From Devosia sp. Root413D1 (GTDB lineage Bacteria; Pseudomonadota; Alphaproteobacteria; Rhizobiales; Devosiaceae), in assembly GCF_001425235.1 (NCBI RefSeq), contig NZ_LMEA01000011.1:927523-991522 (forward strand): a DNA stretch of 64,000 nt. Direction: 5' to 3'. Each line of letters begins with the position of its first letter. Within the stretch, counting starts at the first letter, position 1. A model generated the notes under the pieces. It made no database searches. It had not been told where the DNA came from and was given only the letters and a program-made list of their open reading frames with translations. The translations under genes and the position numbers were made by a program. This document shows positions 26,309-33,423 of the stretch, piece after piece.

Positions 26309-26893
26309 ATGGGACACCGGCCCTTTTCCAAACCTGTATTCTTGAAGCTGCATCGCACCGGCAATTTCCAGGCGCGAAGCGCGTGGGAGGCGCTTGAGTA
26401 CCTGGACCTGCACTGGCCCGAGGCTCGCACGGCGCATTACCGCCAGGCGCGCACACTCTGCCAGTCGGCGGTTGACGGATTTATCGATGCGGAAGCCGCT
26501 CGTAACGCCGTGATCGATGCCGCGCAGCGCGCTGGACTCCTGGCCAATGGCTGGGACGTGGAGGGCGTGGCGACCAACACCGTATTCGTTGCCACCCGGC
26601 CTGCACCCAGGATTGGCGATGACGAGGAAGAGGTCACCGATGTGGAGCTCATCGGCTACAACCACCCTCGGGATATCGTGAGAGATCCGACATTGGCGCC
26701 GAGCCGCAAGAAGCAGCTGCTGGCCTACTGGGGCTCGGATATCCACGCCGTCGCGGGCGCGCCGGCGCTGCGGTGTGTGCGAGGTACCACTGTGACGATC
26801 GACGACATCCAGACGGCGATGAACACGCTCGACGAGGAACTCGACGCCGCCGCGATGCCGACCCTGGCAGCTACGCGAAACCGCCAGTTCTGA
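26309..26893 (+). CDS. DUF982-domain protein
   Basis: A 194-residue protein. Residues 15-85 fit DUF982: FQARSAWEALEYLDLHWPEARTAHYRQARTLCQSAVDGFIDAEAARNAVIDAA. The C-terminal 90 residues (ELIGYNHPRDIVRDP, RKKQLLAYWGSDIHAVAGAPALRC) are a second unknown segment. The ATG at 26309 follows GGAGGAAG. It is divergent from hsp20. DUF982 is common in rhizobia and has no known function. Confidence 0.7.
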   Translation: MGHRPFSKPVFLKLHRTGNFQARSAWEALEYLDLHWPEARTAHYRQARTLCQSAVDGFIDAEAARNAVIDAAQRAGLLANGWDVEGVATNTVFVATRPAPRIGDDEEEVTDVELIGYNHPRDIVRDPTLAPSRKKQLLAYWGSDIHAVAGAPALRCVRGTTVTIDDIQTAMNTLDEELDAAAMPTLAATRNRQF

Positions 26894-26905
26894 TGCGACA
26901 GTAAC

Positions 26906-26929
26906 GGCCCCGCCCTGAACGGTGGGGCC
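26906..26929. terminator. bidirectional terminator
   Basis: GGCCCCGCC, loop CTGAAC, GGTGGGGCC: a 9-bp stem with one G-T pair between convergent genes. Confidence 0.75.
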
Positions 26930-26938
26930 CATCCGCAT

Positions 26939-27349
26939 TCAGCGCCTGGCGAGCCCGGCCTCTTCGATTGCATCATCGACCGCTTCGGCCGCCTCCGCTT
27001 CGACCCGCTTGCGCTCCTGTTCGATCTCGCGCGCGTCGAGATGCTCGAGCCCAACCACCTTGTTGGTCGCCTCCGAGTGTTCGATCAGGTAGTCGAGCTT
27101 GACGTGCAGTGCTGCCTCGCTGCGCGCACCGGCGACGAGGATCACGCCGCTGATCACGATGGCCGCCACCGACAGGAAGATGTTGAAGGCAAACATGAAG
27201 CCTTCGTTGAACTGCGTCGCCGCGCCGATGCCGATCCCAGCCGCCAACGCCAGGAATGTCGCAATGAAACCGCGCGAGTCCGACAGGAAGTCGGCGAAAC
27301 GGTAGATGATGCCGCTAATGCGGCTGGCCTTGGCAGATTTCGACTTCAT
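26939..27349 (-). CDS. low-affinity iron permease family membrane protein
   Basis: A 136-residue protein with two membrane helices (FIATFLALAAGIGIGA and FAFNIFLSVAAIVISGVILVAG) flanking QFNEGF, then a soluble tail with HLDAREIEQERKRVEAEAAEA. This matches the bacterial proteins filed under low-affinity iron permease. Transport has not been shown for such small members. A paralogue at 42232-42636 is nearly identical through the membrane part. The upstream 40 bp is also conserved between the two. Confidence 0.8.
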   Translation of the reverse strand: MKSKSAKASRISGIIYRFADFLSDSRGFIATFLALAAGIGIGAATQFNEGFMFAFNIFLSVAAIVISGVILVAGARSEAALHVKLDYLIEHSEATNKVVGLEHLDAREIEQERKRVEAEAAEAVDDAIEEAGLARR

Positions 27350-27408
27350 GGTGGCAGCCAGAACGTGGCTGGAGCGATTTGGATGCGCAGCAGCCGTCTC
27401 GCGCCAGG

Positions 27409-27432
27409 GAACGACGCGGCGGGCGGGAAGTT
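27409..27432 (+). promoter_or_regulatory. EcfG-type promoter, short spacer
   Basis: GGAAC-N16-GTT. The -10 GTT overlaps the left arm of the inverted repeat at 27431-27457 and is only 25 bp from the ATG. Confidence 0.45.
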
Positions 27433-27457
27433 TGAACCTCCAGCAAGGAGGTTCAAA
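27431..27457. repeat. perfect inverted repeat covering -10, ribosome site and start edge
   Basis: TTTGAACCTCC, AGCAA, GGAGGTTCAAA: 11-bp perfect arms. The right arm holds the GGAGG ribosome site and abuts the ATG at 27458; the left arm overlaps the promoter -10. A matching layout occurs at 49030-49055. Confidence 0.75.
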
Positions 27458-27667
27458 ATGCCGCATGACTCAACCCGCGATGGTTTGCCCACCGGCGAGG
27501 ACACATCTGCCACCCACGACGTGAGCGACCCTCACCCTGCGAACGAAGAACGCTACGATCGGCAGAAGCGCCCGGGTGGGGCGCCTCGCCCGGCCAAGGA
27601 TTTTGGCCCCAACGATGCCATCCATGATGGCAAACCAAGGCCGCGCCCGCGCAATGCCGCAGGCTGA
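27458..27667 (+). CDS. hypothetical small hydrophilic protein, 69 aa
   Basis: Begins MPHDSTRDGLPTGEDTSATHD and is rich in Pro, Asp, Arg and Lys throughout (RQKRPGGAPRPAKDF, KPRPRPRNAAG). No hydrophobic segment; it is likely disordered. Start fixed by the adjacent GGAGG. It is expressed from a candidate stress promoter. It resembles the many short hydrophilic proteins of desiccation or general stress responses, but no family is recognised. Confidence 0.6.
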   Translation: MPHDSTRDGLPTGEDTSATHDVSDPHPANEERYDRQKRPGGAPRPAKDFGPNDAIHDGKPRPRPRNAAG

Positions 27668-27709
27668 GCAACCGGTGCCTCTCCCAGTCAACTCTCCACA
27701 CGGTCGCCC

Positions 27710-27907
27710 ATGATGAGCAAGAAATCGAGAAAGCACAGCAGCGACCCACTGCCTCAAGCAGAAGATTTCGCGGCGCGGCACGGTATCAGGCTGGAAACCG
27801 CCAGCGCCATCCTTGCAACATTCGGGACGCCTCACAAAAGCCTGGACTCGGCTTCGACCGATGAGGCCATGCAGCGAGCCAAACCACGCCGCATCGTGGA
27901 CGCCTGA
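27710..27907 (+). CDS. small protein, DUF3606-like core
   Basis: A 65-residue protein. Residues 20-42 (EDFAARHGIRLETASAILATFG) resemble the helix pair of DUF3606 seen in the protein at 38810-38992 (NDFAHKHGISVQRALEIIAEAG). The ends are basic and polar. Two adjacent ATG codons open the frame. Function unknown. Confidence 0.5.
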   Translation: MMSKKSRKHSSDPLPQAEDFAARHGIRLETASAILATFGTPHKSLDSASTDEAMQRAKPRRIVDA

Positions 27908-27927
27908 CTTAGCAAGGCGGACCTTTC

Positions 27928-28179
27928 ATGCAGCAAGAACGGTCGCCACGACGCCGTGCCACCGATCCCGCCATCGCTCGACGCAAGTTGGCGCGTGTGG
28001 CCCTGAGAATAGAGAGCGAGATGGCGCGCCAGGCATTCCTCCTCGAGACGGATGGCGTCCGCGACATGCCCGCCGTCGTCGACGACGGCGGGCACGCGAC
28101 CATCTGCTTCGGGCTACCAGCCGACGCTGGCGGTTCGCTTCCTGCAAAACTGCTGACACAGCGTGTCAGCGTCCTGTAA
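27928..28179 (+). CDS. small protein paralogous to the 49056 gene
   Basis: An 83-residue protein sharing ARRKLAR near the start and MARQAF(L)LETDGVRDMPAVVD with the 104-residue protein at 49056-49370 (TRRKLAR, MTRQAFILEMDDIREMPAVVD). It lacks about 35 residues between the two blocks and its C-terminus diverges, so it may be a shortened or decaying copy. The last codons include an 8-bp hairpin GCTGACAC/GTGTCAGC. Confidence 0.5.
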   Translation: MQQERSPRRRATDPAIARRKLARVALRIESEMARQAFLLETDGVRDMPAVVDDGGHATICFGLPADAGGSLPAKLLTQRVSVL

Positions 28180-28203
28180 GCTATTTAAATTATTCATCTT
28201 TTT

Positions 28204-28229
28204 GGAACTGAAGGCGAAGGGGCGACGTT
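28204..28229 (+). promoter_or_regulatory. EcfG-type promoter
   Basis: GGAAC-N17-CGTT, a full match to both core elements, ending 33 bp before the ATG at 28263. It is preceded by an A/T-rich stretch. Confidence 0.7.
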
Positions 28230-28262
28230 CATTGAGCAGTCCATTTGTGAGGAGTTTCCAAG

Positions 28263-28448
28263 ATGGCTGATCGCGAAACAATCGTCACCGGCGGCGGTGG
28301 CAGCGGCGGCATCATTGCCGGCATCCTGCTCGTCGCCCTCGTGGTGATCGTCGCCTATTTCGTCTTTTTCAACGGCAATGGCGGCTCCCGCACGGTCGAT
28401 GTCGACGTGCCGGCCGTGAAGGTCGATGTCGTGCCGGACGGACAGTAA
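28263..28448 (+). CDS. small single-pass membrane protein, 61 aa
   Basis: MADRETIVTGGGGSGG leads into one helix (IIAGILLVALVVIVAYFVFF) and a short outside tail TVDVDVPAVKVDVVPDG. The ribosome site is GAGGAG. It is 11 bp upstream of the GlsB/YeaQ gene and shares its stress promoter. Small proteins of this form are common in rhizobia; the role is unknown. Confidence 0.7.
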   Translation: MADRETIVTGGGGSGGIIAGILLVALVVIVAYFVFFNGNGGSRTVDVDVPAVKVDVVPDGQ

Positions 28449-28459
28449 GGAGAGCAATC

Positions 28460-28720
28460 ATGGAAGGCATTGGATGGGTAATGGCGATCATCATCGGCGC
28501 ACTCGCCGGTTGGATCGCTGAAAAAATGATGGGCTCCAACCAGGGCCTGCTCATGAACATCGTCATGGGTATTGTCGGCGCAGTTGTCGGCAACTTCATC
28601 CTGATGCTGGTGTTCGGCGCCACCATGGGTGGCATCGTCGGCCAGTTGATTGTCGCGGTTATCGGCGCCTGCCTGCTGATCGCGATCTGGCGGGCCATTC
28701 GCGGCCGCCGCGCCGCCTGA
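28460..28720 (+). CDS. GlsB/YeaQ/YmgE-family stress membrane protein
   Basis: An 86-residue protein with three hydrophobic helices: GWVMAIIIGALAGWIAEKMM, LMNIVMGIVGAVVGNFIL and IVGQLIVAVIGACLLIAIWRAI. The G-A-L-A-G-W-I-A-x-K-x-M and N-I-x-x-G-I-x-G-A-x-x-G pattern defines the transglycosylase-associated GlsB/YeaQ family. It is co-transcribed with the preceding small membrane gene. Family members are induced by envelope and stationary-phase stress. Confidence 0.9.
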   Translation: MEGIGWVMAIIIGALAGWIAEKMMGSNQGLLMNIVMGIVGAVVGNFILMLVFGATMGGIVGQLIVAVIGACLLIAIWRAIRGRRAA

Positions 28721-28733
28721 CCCGACCATCGCT

Positions 28734-28764
28734 CTGTGTGTCGGCGAGCCTCGCCGACGCACAG
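28734..28764 (+). terminator. hairpin after the GlsB operon
   Basis: CTGTGTGTCGGCGA pairs with TCGCCGACGCACAG around a 3-nt loop; 14-bp stem with one G-T pair, 13 bp past the stop. Confidence 0.65.
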
Positions 28765-28793
28765 CAATCCCCGCAAAGCCATGGAGCCCGCGA

Positions 28794-28871
28794 ATGCGCG
28801 CGATCAGCTTACTGACCCTCTACGCCTGCTCGCTCTCAATCTTCTTCGCGGCCTACAGCTTCTTCGGTTAG
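28794..28871 (+). CDS. 25-residue membrane microprotein candidate
   Basis: ATG at 28794 follows GGAG with a 7-nt gap. The peptide is MRAISLLTLYACSLSIFFAAYSFFG, almost a single hydrophobic helix. It sits alone between two terminator-like hairpins. Support is limited to the ribosome site and composition. Confidence 0.45.
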   Translation: MRAISLLTLYACSLSIFFAAYSFFG

Positions 28872-28952
28872 CCCGGTTCAGCGAACCAGACACAGCTATC
28901 CGACCTGTTCTGGCCCAGGTAAAAGCGCCCCCAAGAACGCGAAGCCCGGCCC

Positions 28953-28987
28953 AAAGCCCCGTCCTCATCTCTGAGGCGGGGCTTTTT
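28953..28987 (+). terminator. Rho-independent terminator
   Basis: AAAGCCCCG and CCTCA pair with TGAGG and CGGGGCTTT, followed by T5. It is the clearest intrinsic terminator in the window. The remainder of 28872-29155 has no gene. Confidence 0.85.
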
Positions 28988-29155
28988 CTTCCCGCTCATT
29001 CGTGCCGGATCCCACTGCTTGTGTTGGAACTGGTCGAGGCGGTGGCTTTCGGCAAAGACGCTGACTCGAGCGGTCAGGGGGCTATCAGGCCATGGGTGCT
29101 AGGGTCGAGAGGTAGAAAGGTGCGCAACGTCGCGCCCAAGAACATGGAGCTGTAA

Positions 29156-29632
29156 ATGGCCCACTTTGTCCTGCCTGCCCTCATGCTGGGCAGCGTTGCA
29201 CTGCTCTCCGGCGCGGTGACCTATGCCGGCGCCAGCTTCACCCTCAACAAGATCGCTGAGGCTGCGGTGTCGGCCCCCATCAAGTCCAACCTGAAGCCGA
29301 GCTATGTGGCCGCGCTGCCGGCCGTCAATGCTGGGACGCTGGACGTCGCTCGATCGGTCGCAGTGGTGGTGCGCGGCGATCCGGCTGTTGCCGCGCAAGC
29401 CAGCCGCCCGACCCCGACTTTCACCCATAAGGTGGCGGTGGAGTCGCTCCGGGTCCGCAGCGGTCCGCACAAGACCACGCCACAAGTGTTCGCCCTCAAG
29501 GGCGGCGCGCCGGTGACCGTCACCCGCGAGGAGCGCGGCTGGGTGCTGATCGATGCCGGTAACGGCCGCGTCGGCTGGGTCTATTCCAGGCTGCTTCACC
29601 CGGCTGCGGCACGCGTCGCGACGCAGGGATAG
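29156..29632 (+). CDS. bacterial SH3-domain protein with N-terminal membrane helix
   Basis: A 158-residue protein. Residues 1-30 (LPALMLGSVALLSGAVTYAGASF) form a signal-anchor. Residues 90-150 are an SH3_3 domain: KVAVESLRVRSGPHKTTPQVFALKGGAPVTVTREERGWVLID then GWVYSRLL. SH3_3 domains usually bind peptidoglycan peptides in the periplasm. A truncated paralogue lacking the SH3 core lies at 50361-50843. It precedes another SH3 gene by 110 bp. Confidence 0.85.
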   Translation: MAHFVLPALMLGSVALLSGAVTYAGASFTLNKIAEAAVSAPIKSNLKPSYVAALPAVNAGTLDVARSVAVVVRGDPAVAAQASRPTPTFTHKVAVESLRVRSGPHKTTPQVFALKGGAPVTVTREERGWVLIDAGNGRVGWVYSRLLHPAAARVATQG

Positions 29633-29742
29633 CGGGCAAGGCCTGCCAATGCTCGCGCGAGCACCTCAATGGCGGCGGTTGGAACTCACTGGGTGGTGGT
29701 CCGGCCGCTGTCGACTGCAGCAGAACAACGAAAGGAAAAAAC

Positions 29743-30309
29743 ATGAAACCGCTTCTGCTCTCTGGACTCCTACTGATGACCGCCTTCGCGGCGGTCCCCG
29801 CCGTCAGCGCCGCCGAGGCCGTCGGCTCCGTCAACGTCCGCTCCGGCCCCGGCACCTCCTATCGCGTCGTCGATCGGCTGGCGCGCGGCGAGAACGTCAA
29901 CGTGCAGCGCTGCCGCTCAAGCGGCTGGTGCTACATCACGCATCCCGGCCCCGACGGCTGGGTGTCAGCCCGCTATCTCGTCTCGAACGAATTCGCTGAC
30001 GATTACCCCTCGAGCCGCCGGATGCGTCCCAACATCAGCTTCAGCATCATCATCGGCGGTGGCGGCTTCGGCGGTGGTGGTGGAGGCGGCGGTGGCGGCG
30101 GACCGCGTGAGGAACTGGTGTGTCTCGTCACCTTCTTTGACGAAGGCGATGTGGCCGCCGGCGCCGATGCCGATGTCGAACGGGCTCGCGTGCTGCCGCG
30201 CAGCGAGGCCGAGCGGCGAGACCGCCCGAACGATCGCCAGGCGATCTTCGACTACGGCACCGACCGGCAGACGCGCGAGACCTGCGCCTATCTCGACAAC
30301 CTGAACTAG
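29743..30309 (+). CDS. secreted SH3 protein with conserved C-terminal domain
   Basis: A 188-residue exported protein. Signal peptide MKPLLLSGLLLMTAFAAVPAVSA, SH3_3 domain (VGSVNVRSGPGTSYRVVDRLARGENVNV, then GPDGWVSARYL), a glycine run of about 18 residues, then a C-terminal block: VCLVTFFDEGDVAAGADADVERARVLPR and PNDRQAIFDYGTDRQTRETCAYLDNLN. The last block recurs in the paralogue at 53083-53718 and is not a domain I know. Two Cys in this block could form a disulfide. Confidence 0.8.
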   Translation: MKPLLLSGLLLMTAFAAVPAVSAAEAVGSVNVRSGPGTSYRVVDRLARGENVNVQRCRSSGWCYITHPGPDGWVSARYLVSNEFADDYPSSRRMRPNISFSIIIGGGGFGGGGGGGGGGGPREELVCLVTFFDEGDVAAGADADVERARVLPRSEAERRDRPNDRQAIFDYGTDRQTRETCAYLDNLN

Positions 30310-30329
30310 CGCCGGACTCAACCTCATAG

Positions 30330-30352
30330 GGCCGGGGCTCACTGCCCCGGCC
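30330..30352 (+). terminator. terminator hairpin
   Basis: GGCCGGGG, 7-nt loop, CCCCGGCC: a perfect 8-bp stem between the SH3 gene and the gene at 30371. Confidence 0.65.
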
Positions 30353-30370
30353 AGCCTCGGAGACTAATCC

Positions 30371-30616
30371 ATGCTCAAGGCGATCACCTTCCCACCCGAG
30401 CGCGCCGAAGCCGCCCTCGCCACCGTTCAGGCCCTGGTGGACCTGTCCACCCAGCAGCTGGAAATGTGTACCCAGGTGTTCGAGGAACTCGAGTTTTCCG
30501 GCGAACTGCAGAAGGATTTTATGAAGCGGCTGGTGCGCCTGCAGGGCGACGTGCGCAAGGCACGTGCCGAGCTCAAGGCACTGGCGACAGCAGCAACGGC
30601 CGGGGAGGAGCCCTGA
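30371..30616 (+). CDS. hypothetical helical protein, 81 aa
   Basis: MLKAITFPPERAEAALATVQ opens an all-helical, coiled-coil-like protein with LSTQQLEMCTQVFEELEFSGELQKDFM and VRKARAELKALA. The heptad-like spacing and lack of export signal recall phasins or small scaffold proteins, but no family can be named. It is followed 7 bp later by a microprotein gene. Confidence 0.55.
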   Translation: MLKAITFPPERAEAALATVQALVDLSTQQLEMCTQVFEELEFSGELQKDFMKRLVRLQGDVRKARAELKALATAATAGEEP

Positions 30617-30623
30617 GACCGTG

Positions 30624-30698
30624 ATGAAGCTGCTGTTCTGGATTCTGGTGGTTGCAGCGATCCTGACGCCCATCGCACTGCTGCTCGGCTGGAGGTAA
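30624..30698 (+). CDS. 24-residue membrane microprotein, copy 1
   Basis: Encodes MKLLFWILVVAAILTPIALL plus LGWR. A second copy at 52847-52924 encodes the same core with substitutions (LLFWILV-AA--TP-ALLLGWR in both). Conservation of a 24-codon frame between two diverged loci, with an invariant LGWR tail, argues that it is translated. One membrane helix with a central Thr-Pro kink. GGAG lies upstream inside the end of the 30371 gene. Confidence 0.65.
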   Translation: MKLLFWILVVAAILTPIALLLGWR

Positions 30699-30722
30699 CG
30701 AATTTAGCACGCCTGGTCGAAG

Positions 30723-30932
30723 CTAGCCTTGCACCAGCTTGTGGGGCAGCAGGGCCGAGAGCGGTTTGGTCCCGTCGAGATAGCTTCGCAGCACTTTGCC
30801 GGCGGCGAGTGCTTCTGCATCGGCCGGCCCGAGTTCCCTCAATGCGCGCCGCGCCTCAGCCATCGACAGGCGATGGCGTCTGGCAAAATGCGGCACCAGC
30901 AGCCGTTGATCGAAGGTGAGGCCGCCCGACAT
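30723..30932 (-). CDS. hypothetical protein, 69 aa
   Basis: MSGGLTFDQRLLVPHFARRHRLSMAEARRALRELG, then AEALAAGKVLRSYLDGTKP. A basic helical protein with a possible DNA- or RNA-binding helix pair. Its ATG overlaps the stop of the receiver gene upstream by one base (TGATG), so the two are coupled and probably work together. Family not recognised. Confidence 0.6.
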   Translation of the reverse strand: MSGGLTFDQRLLVPHFARRHRLSMAEARRALRELGPADAEALAAGKVLRSYLDGTKPLSALLPHKLVQG

Positions 30933-31414
30933 CAATCAGCCTTCCCCGATGCCCGAGGCAGCGGCCCCGCTCGCATCGCGGTCTGCTGCAGCTTGGACTT
31001 GATCAGGTCTATTTCGTCCTGGCGGTTCGCCTCCCCCTCCTGCTCCGGCCAACGCTCCGGGGGAGCAGTCTCGGGGGTATCGAGCAGCGCTCCGACAGCA
31101 GCGGCGGTCAACGGCTTGCGCAGGAACGCCGCGCCCGGAAACAGCGCCGGGTCGGCTCGATCGCCCGATCGGATGATGAAGGCGAAACCTACACCTGCCG
31201 CCGATAGCAGCTCGGCGATCGGCGTTGCATCGGTACCGTCTCCCAGGTCCCGCTCGAGCAGTGCGAAATCCAATGCTTCGGGCCTGAGCTTTACCGCGTC
31301 CTCCAGGCCATGCGCGACTCCCGCGACCTGATGGCCGCATTGTTCGATGAGCGATGCTACCGCACCGGCCTCGACGCCATCGCGTTCCAGGAGGAACACC
31401 CTTTTGCTTGCCAT
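30932..31414 (-). CDS. single-domain receiver protein with C-terminal tail
   Basis: A 160-residue protein. Residues 5-120 form a receiver-like fold: KRVFLLERDGVEAGAVASLIEQCGHQV, phosphoacceptor region FALLERDLGDG, switch Ser/Thr region AFIIRSGDRAD and Lys in AFLRKPLTAA. The first acidic residues are partly kept (LERD). A 40-residue polar tail follows with EIDLIKSKLQQTAM. Under an exact EcfG-type promoter. Confidence 0.7.
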   Translation of the reverse strand: MASKRVFLLERDGVEAGAVASLIEQCGHQVAGVAHGLEDAVKLRPEALDFALLERDLGDGTDATPIAELLSAAGVGFAFIIRSGDRADPALFPGAAFLRKPLTAAAVGALLDTPETAPPERWPEQEGEANRQDEIDLIKSKLQQTAMRAGPLPRASGKAD

Positions 31415-31444
31415 CTGACAACCCGCTCCGTGCCTACCGGAGCT

Positions 31445-31469
31445 AACTTGCTCGTTGCGCACCGGTTCC
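31445..31469 (-). promoter_or_regulatory. EcfG-type promoter
   Basis: Minus strand GGAAC-N17-GTT, -10 30 bp before the receiver ATG at 31414. A GCTCCG/CGGAGC repeat follows the -10. Confidence 0.6.
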
Positions 31470-31491
31470 GAGGCGTGATTGCACGCAAGGC

Positions 31492-31809
31492 TCAGTCGAT
31501 CTTCAGCCCCTCGTAGCCGACCGGAAACAGGAACTCCCCCCTGAGCACGCGCACGGGCCCGGCATCGTCGAAGGCACCGCTGTCATCCTGCTTGACGGTG
31601 TAGAGCTTCTCGTTGCGGAACGCGCTGGCCACCACCTGCGTCGTGGTAGGCGGAACGCCATGCGCCCTGATGCTGGCTTCCTCGAGCGCCGCAACGGCGC
31701 GAGCCTCACCGGTGGAATGCGCCCTGACCACGACCTCTCCGTGGTTGAGGGCAAGTTGCCAGCCGGCATCCTCCGGCGGCGCTGAGGGGATGAGCCGATA
31801 GATGGTCAT
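31492..31809 (-). CDS. hypothetical protein, 105 aa
   Basis: Begins MTIYRLIPSAPPEDAGWQLALNHGEVVVRAHSTGEARAVAALEEA. It has alternating strands and helices, with a possible DUF-type alpha-beta fold; the second half reads TTTQVVASAFRNEKLYTVKQDDSG. The domain resembles small rhizobial hypotheticals transcribed near stress genes. No catalytic motif seen. Confidence 0.55.
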   Translation of the reverse strand: MTIYRLIPSAPPEDAGWQLALNHGEVVVRAHSTGEARAVAALEEASIRAHGVPPTTTQVVASAFRNEKLYTVKQDDSGAFDDAGPVRVLRGEFLFPVGYEGLKID

Positions 31810-31860
31810 TTGCAGTCACCTGGCGTTGTTGAGATGGTGCCGCTCGCACGGCAGTGGTGA

Positions 31861-32103
31861 TCAGTGCCACCGATCGACGTCGCGCGGGTTGCGCCGCTGC
31901 ATTTCCTGCTCATAGATCTCGAGCGCCAGCGGGCTTTCGATGATCTCGAGCAGCCGGTCGATCGCCTCCTCCCGGCTGATGCCGCTCTCGGACGGCAGGT
32001 AGTCGTAGAGCACGTCCGATACCATCACGACGATATCGTCGGCGTTGACCGGCGGGTGGCCAAGCCGCCGTTCGGCTTCAATGTAGCGCTGCATCTGGGG
32101 CAT
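31861..32103 (-). CDS. hypothetical protein, 80 aa, paralogous to 51074
   Basis: MPQMQRYIEAERRLGHPPVNADDIVVMVSDVLYDYLP followed by SGISREEAIDRLLEIIESPLALEIYEQEM. The block S-G-I-S-R-(E/D)-E-x-x-D-x-L-L-E-I is shared with the 63-residue protein at 51074-51265. All-helical and acidic; likely a small adaptor. Function unknown. Confidence 0.6.
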   Translation of the reverse strand: MPQMQRYIEAERRLGHPPVNADDIVVMVSDVLYDYLPSESGISREEAIDRLLEIIESPLALEIYEQEMQRRNPRDVDRWH

Positions 32104-32145
32104 CTGAGCCTCCTCGCGGTGAACCCTTGTGACGGGTGAACCAGG

Positions 32146-32454
32146 TCACCTCTGGTCGTTGTACGGCTGTTTGGTCTCTCCAACCATTCGCGCCAGTTCA
32201 CTGAAGGGTGGCACCTCTCGCCCGCCGGCCATGTTATTGGCGAGCCGTAGCAGGCGAACCGGAAAGACGATCGCATCCCGGTTGGCCGGGGTCAGATCTT
32301 CCGCCACACGGTAATCGCCCAGGGCGGTTTCCTCCGCCATGGCCAGCACCCGGTCGACCTCGTCGGTACCGACCAGGCCTTTACTCACCAGCAACTGGTG
32401 CATCAGCGCCATGGCCATGACCAATCCTTCGAGCTGCAGGTTTGCAGTATTCAT
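32146..32454 (-). CDS. hypothetical protein, 102 aa
   Basis: MNTANLQLEGLVMAMALMHQLLVSKGLVGTDEVDRVLAMAEETALGD, then AIVFPVRLLRLANNM. A helical protein with a short hydrophobic N-terminal helix not long enough to be a signal. A one-mismatch EcfG-type site lies 28 bp upstream. Similar short proteins are widespread in alphaproteobacteria without assigned function. Confidence 0.6.
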   Translation of the reverse strand: MNTANLQLEGLVMAMALMHQLLVSKGLVGTDEVDRVLAMAEETALGDYRVAEDLTPANRDAIVFPVRLLRLANNMAGGREVPPFSELARMVGETKQPYNDQR

Positions 32455-32482
32455 CGATCCACCTCGTGGCGTTGTGATGAGC

Positions 32483-32507
32483 AACGTGCAGGCGCAGCGT
32501 CAGTTGC
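32483..32507 (-). promoter_or_regulatory. EcfG-type promoter, one mismatch
   Basis: Minus strand GCAAC-N16-CGTT (GGAAC with one change), 28 bp before the ATG at 32454. The same GCAAC variant occurs at 39966-39990. Confidence 0.4.
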
Positions 32508-32533
32508 TCGTGGGCGCGGCTTCCCGTGAGGGC

Positions 32534-33193
32534 TCAGCTTCCAGTCCTGTCGTGCGGGGCGGCGACCGGCTTGGATTCCGGCGAATAGCGAAAGCGGAGG
32601 AAGATCGAGAGAACGACGATCACCGCAGTCGAGAGGAACTCGGATTGCCAGTTCTGGAAGGATTCAAACCAGAGCTGTGCGCTGAACAGGTGTTCGATCA
32701 GCGTGGCGGGCGCTTGCCCGTGCACCGCTGCCTCCTCGTTTGCCGCGACCGCACTGCCCAACCAGTGCGCGACGAACGAGGCGAGGAACAGCGCCACAAG
32801 CACGATGCCCAGCGAGTAGGAATAGAGCCACATCCACAGCCCGCCCGCCCGGACCGGCCAAGGCGTTCGCTTGTCGCGCTGCTTGCTGGCCGGATCTTCA
32901 TCGACCTCCTCGTCACCGTGAGGGTCCTTCGATTCCGACGAGCCGCGCTGGAACAGAAATGCGGTGAGTACGACGTAGAACGACATCTGGAGAAACTCGC
33001 TCTCCCAGTTTTCGAACACCGCCGAGGCAAAGCTGCCGCTGAACAGGTACGACCAGAGGTCGGCTGTGGGAGCGCCGTGTTCAGCTAGATTGCTGTTCTC
33101 CACTTGCAGTCCCGCCAGCGCCATTCCCCCCAGCGACAGGGCGGTGAGCACCAGCAGAACAATGGTCAGTCCGTTATTTCGTAACCAGCTCAT
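32534..33193 (-). CDS. DUF6766-family membrane protein
   Basis: A 219-residue protein with four membrane helices in two pairs. Each pair is followed by a matching motif: FENWESEFLQMSFYVVLTAFLFQRGSSESKDP and FQNWQSEFLSTAVIVVLSIFLRFRYSPESKPV. This internal duplication and N-W-x-S-E-F signature define DUF6766. The linker holds DEEVDEDP. It is under an exact EcfG-type promoter. Function unknown; often annotated in desiccation- and radiation-tolerant bacteria. Confidence 0.8.
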   Translation of the reverse strand: MSWLRNNGLTIVLLVLTALSLGGMALAGLQVENSNLAEHGAPTADLWSYLFSGSFASAVFENWESEFLQMSFYVVLTAFLFQRGSSESKDPHGDEEVDEDPASKQRDKRTPWPVRAGGLWMWLYSYSLGIVLVALFLASFVAHWLGSAVAANEEAAVHGQAPATLIEHLFSAQLWFESFQNWQSEFLSTAVIVVLSIFLRFRYSPESKPVAAPHDRTGS

Positions 33194-33221
33194 GGCGCGG
33201 CGGTATCCTCGGGAGGAACCC

Positions 33222-33246
33222 AACTTGGTCAGGTGCTCGAGGTTCC
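33222..33246 (-). promoter_or_regulatory. EcfG-type promoter
   Basis: Minus strand GGAAC-N17-GTT, 28 bp upstream of the DUF6766 gene start. Confidence 0.6.
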
Positions 33247-33423
33247 CCCCGGCCGCGGCCGATTGGAGAGTCCGGAGCCGGCCACCCCATGCCCGCACAT
33301 TTCGCTGCAACTGAATGCGTTGCAGCAGGTTGGTTCTTCCCGCAGGAGGTACCGATGCTCACGCCGTTGCCGACCACCGCCGTTCGCTTGCGCCACCGGC
33401 GCGACGCCTGAACGGGGTCAAGC

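Noticed and set aside
28152-28170. Hairpin GCTGACAC/GTGTCAGC as terminator
   Set aside because: It lies inside the last codons of the 27928 gene and has no T-run.
29028-29053. GGAAC upstream of the SH3 gene at 29156
   Set aside because: No GTT at 16-18 bp; the spaced triplet is TTC or TTT, and the distance to the start is about 100 bp.
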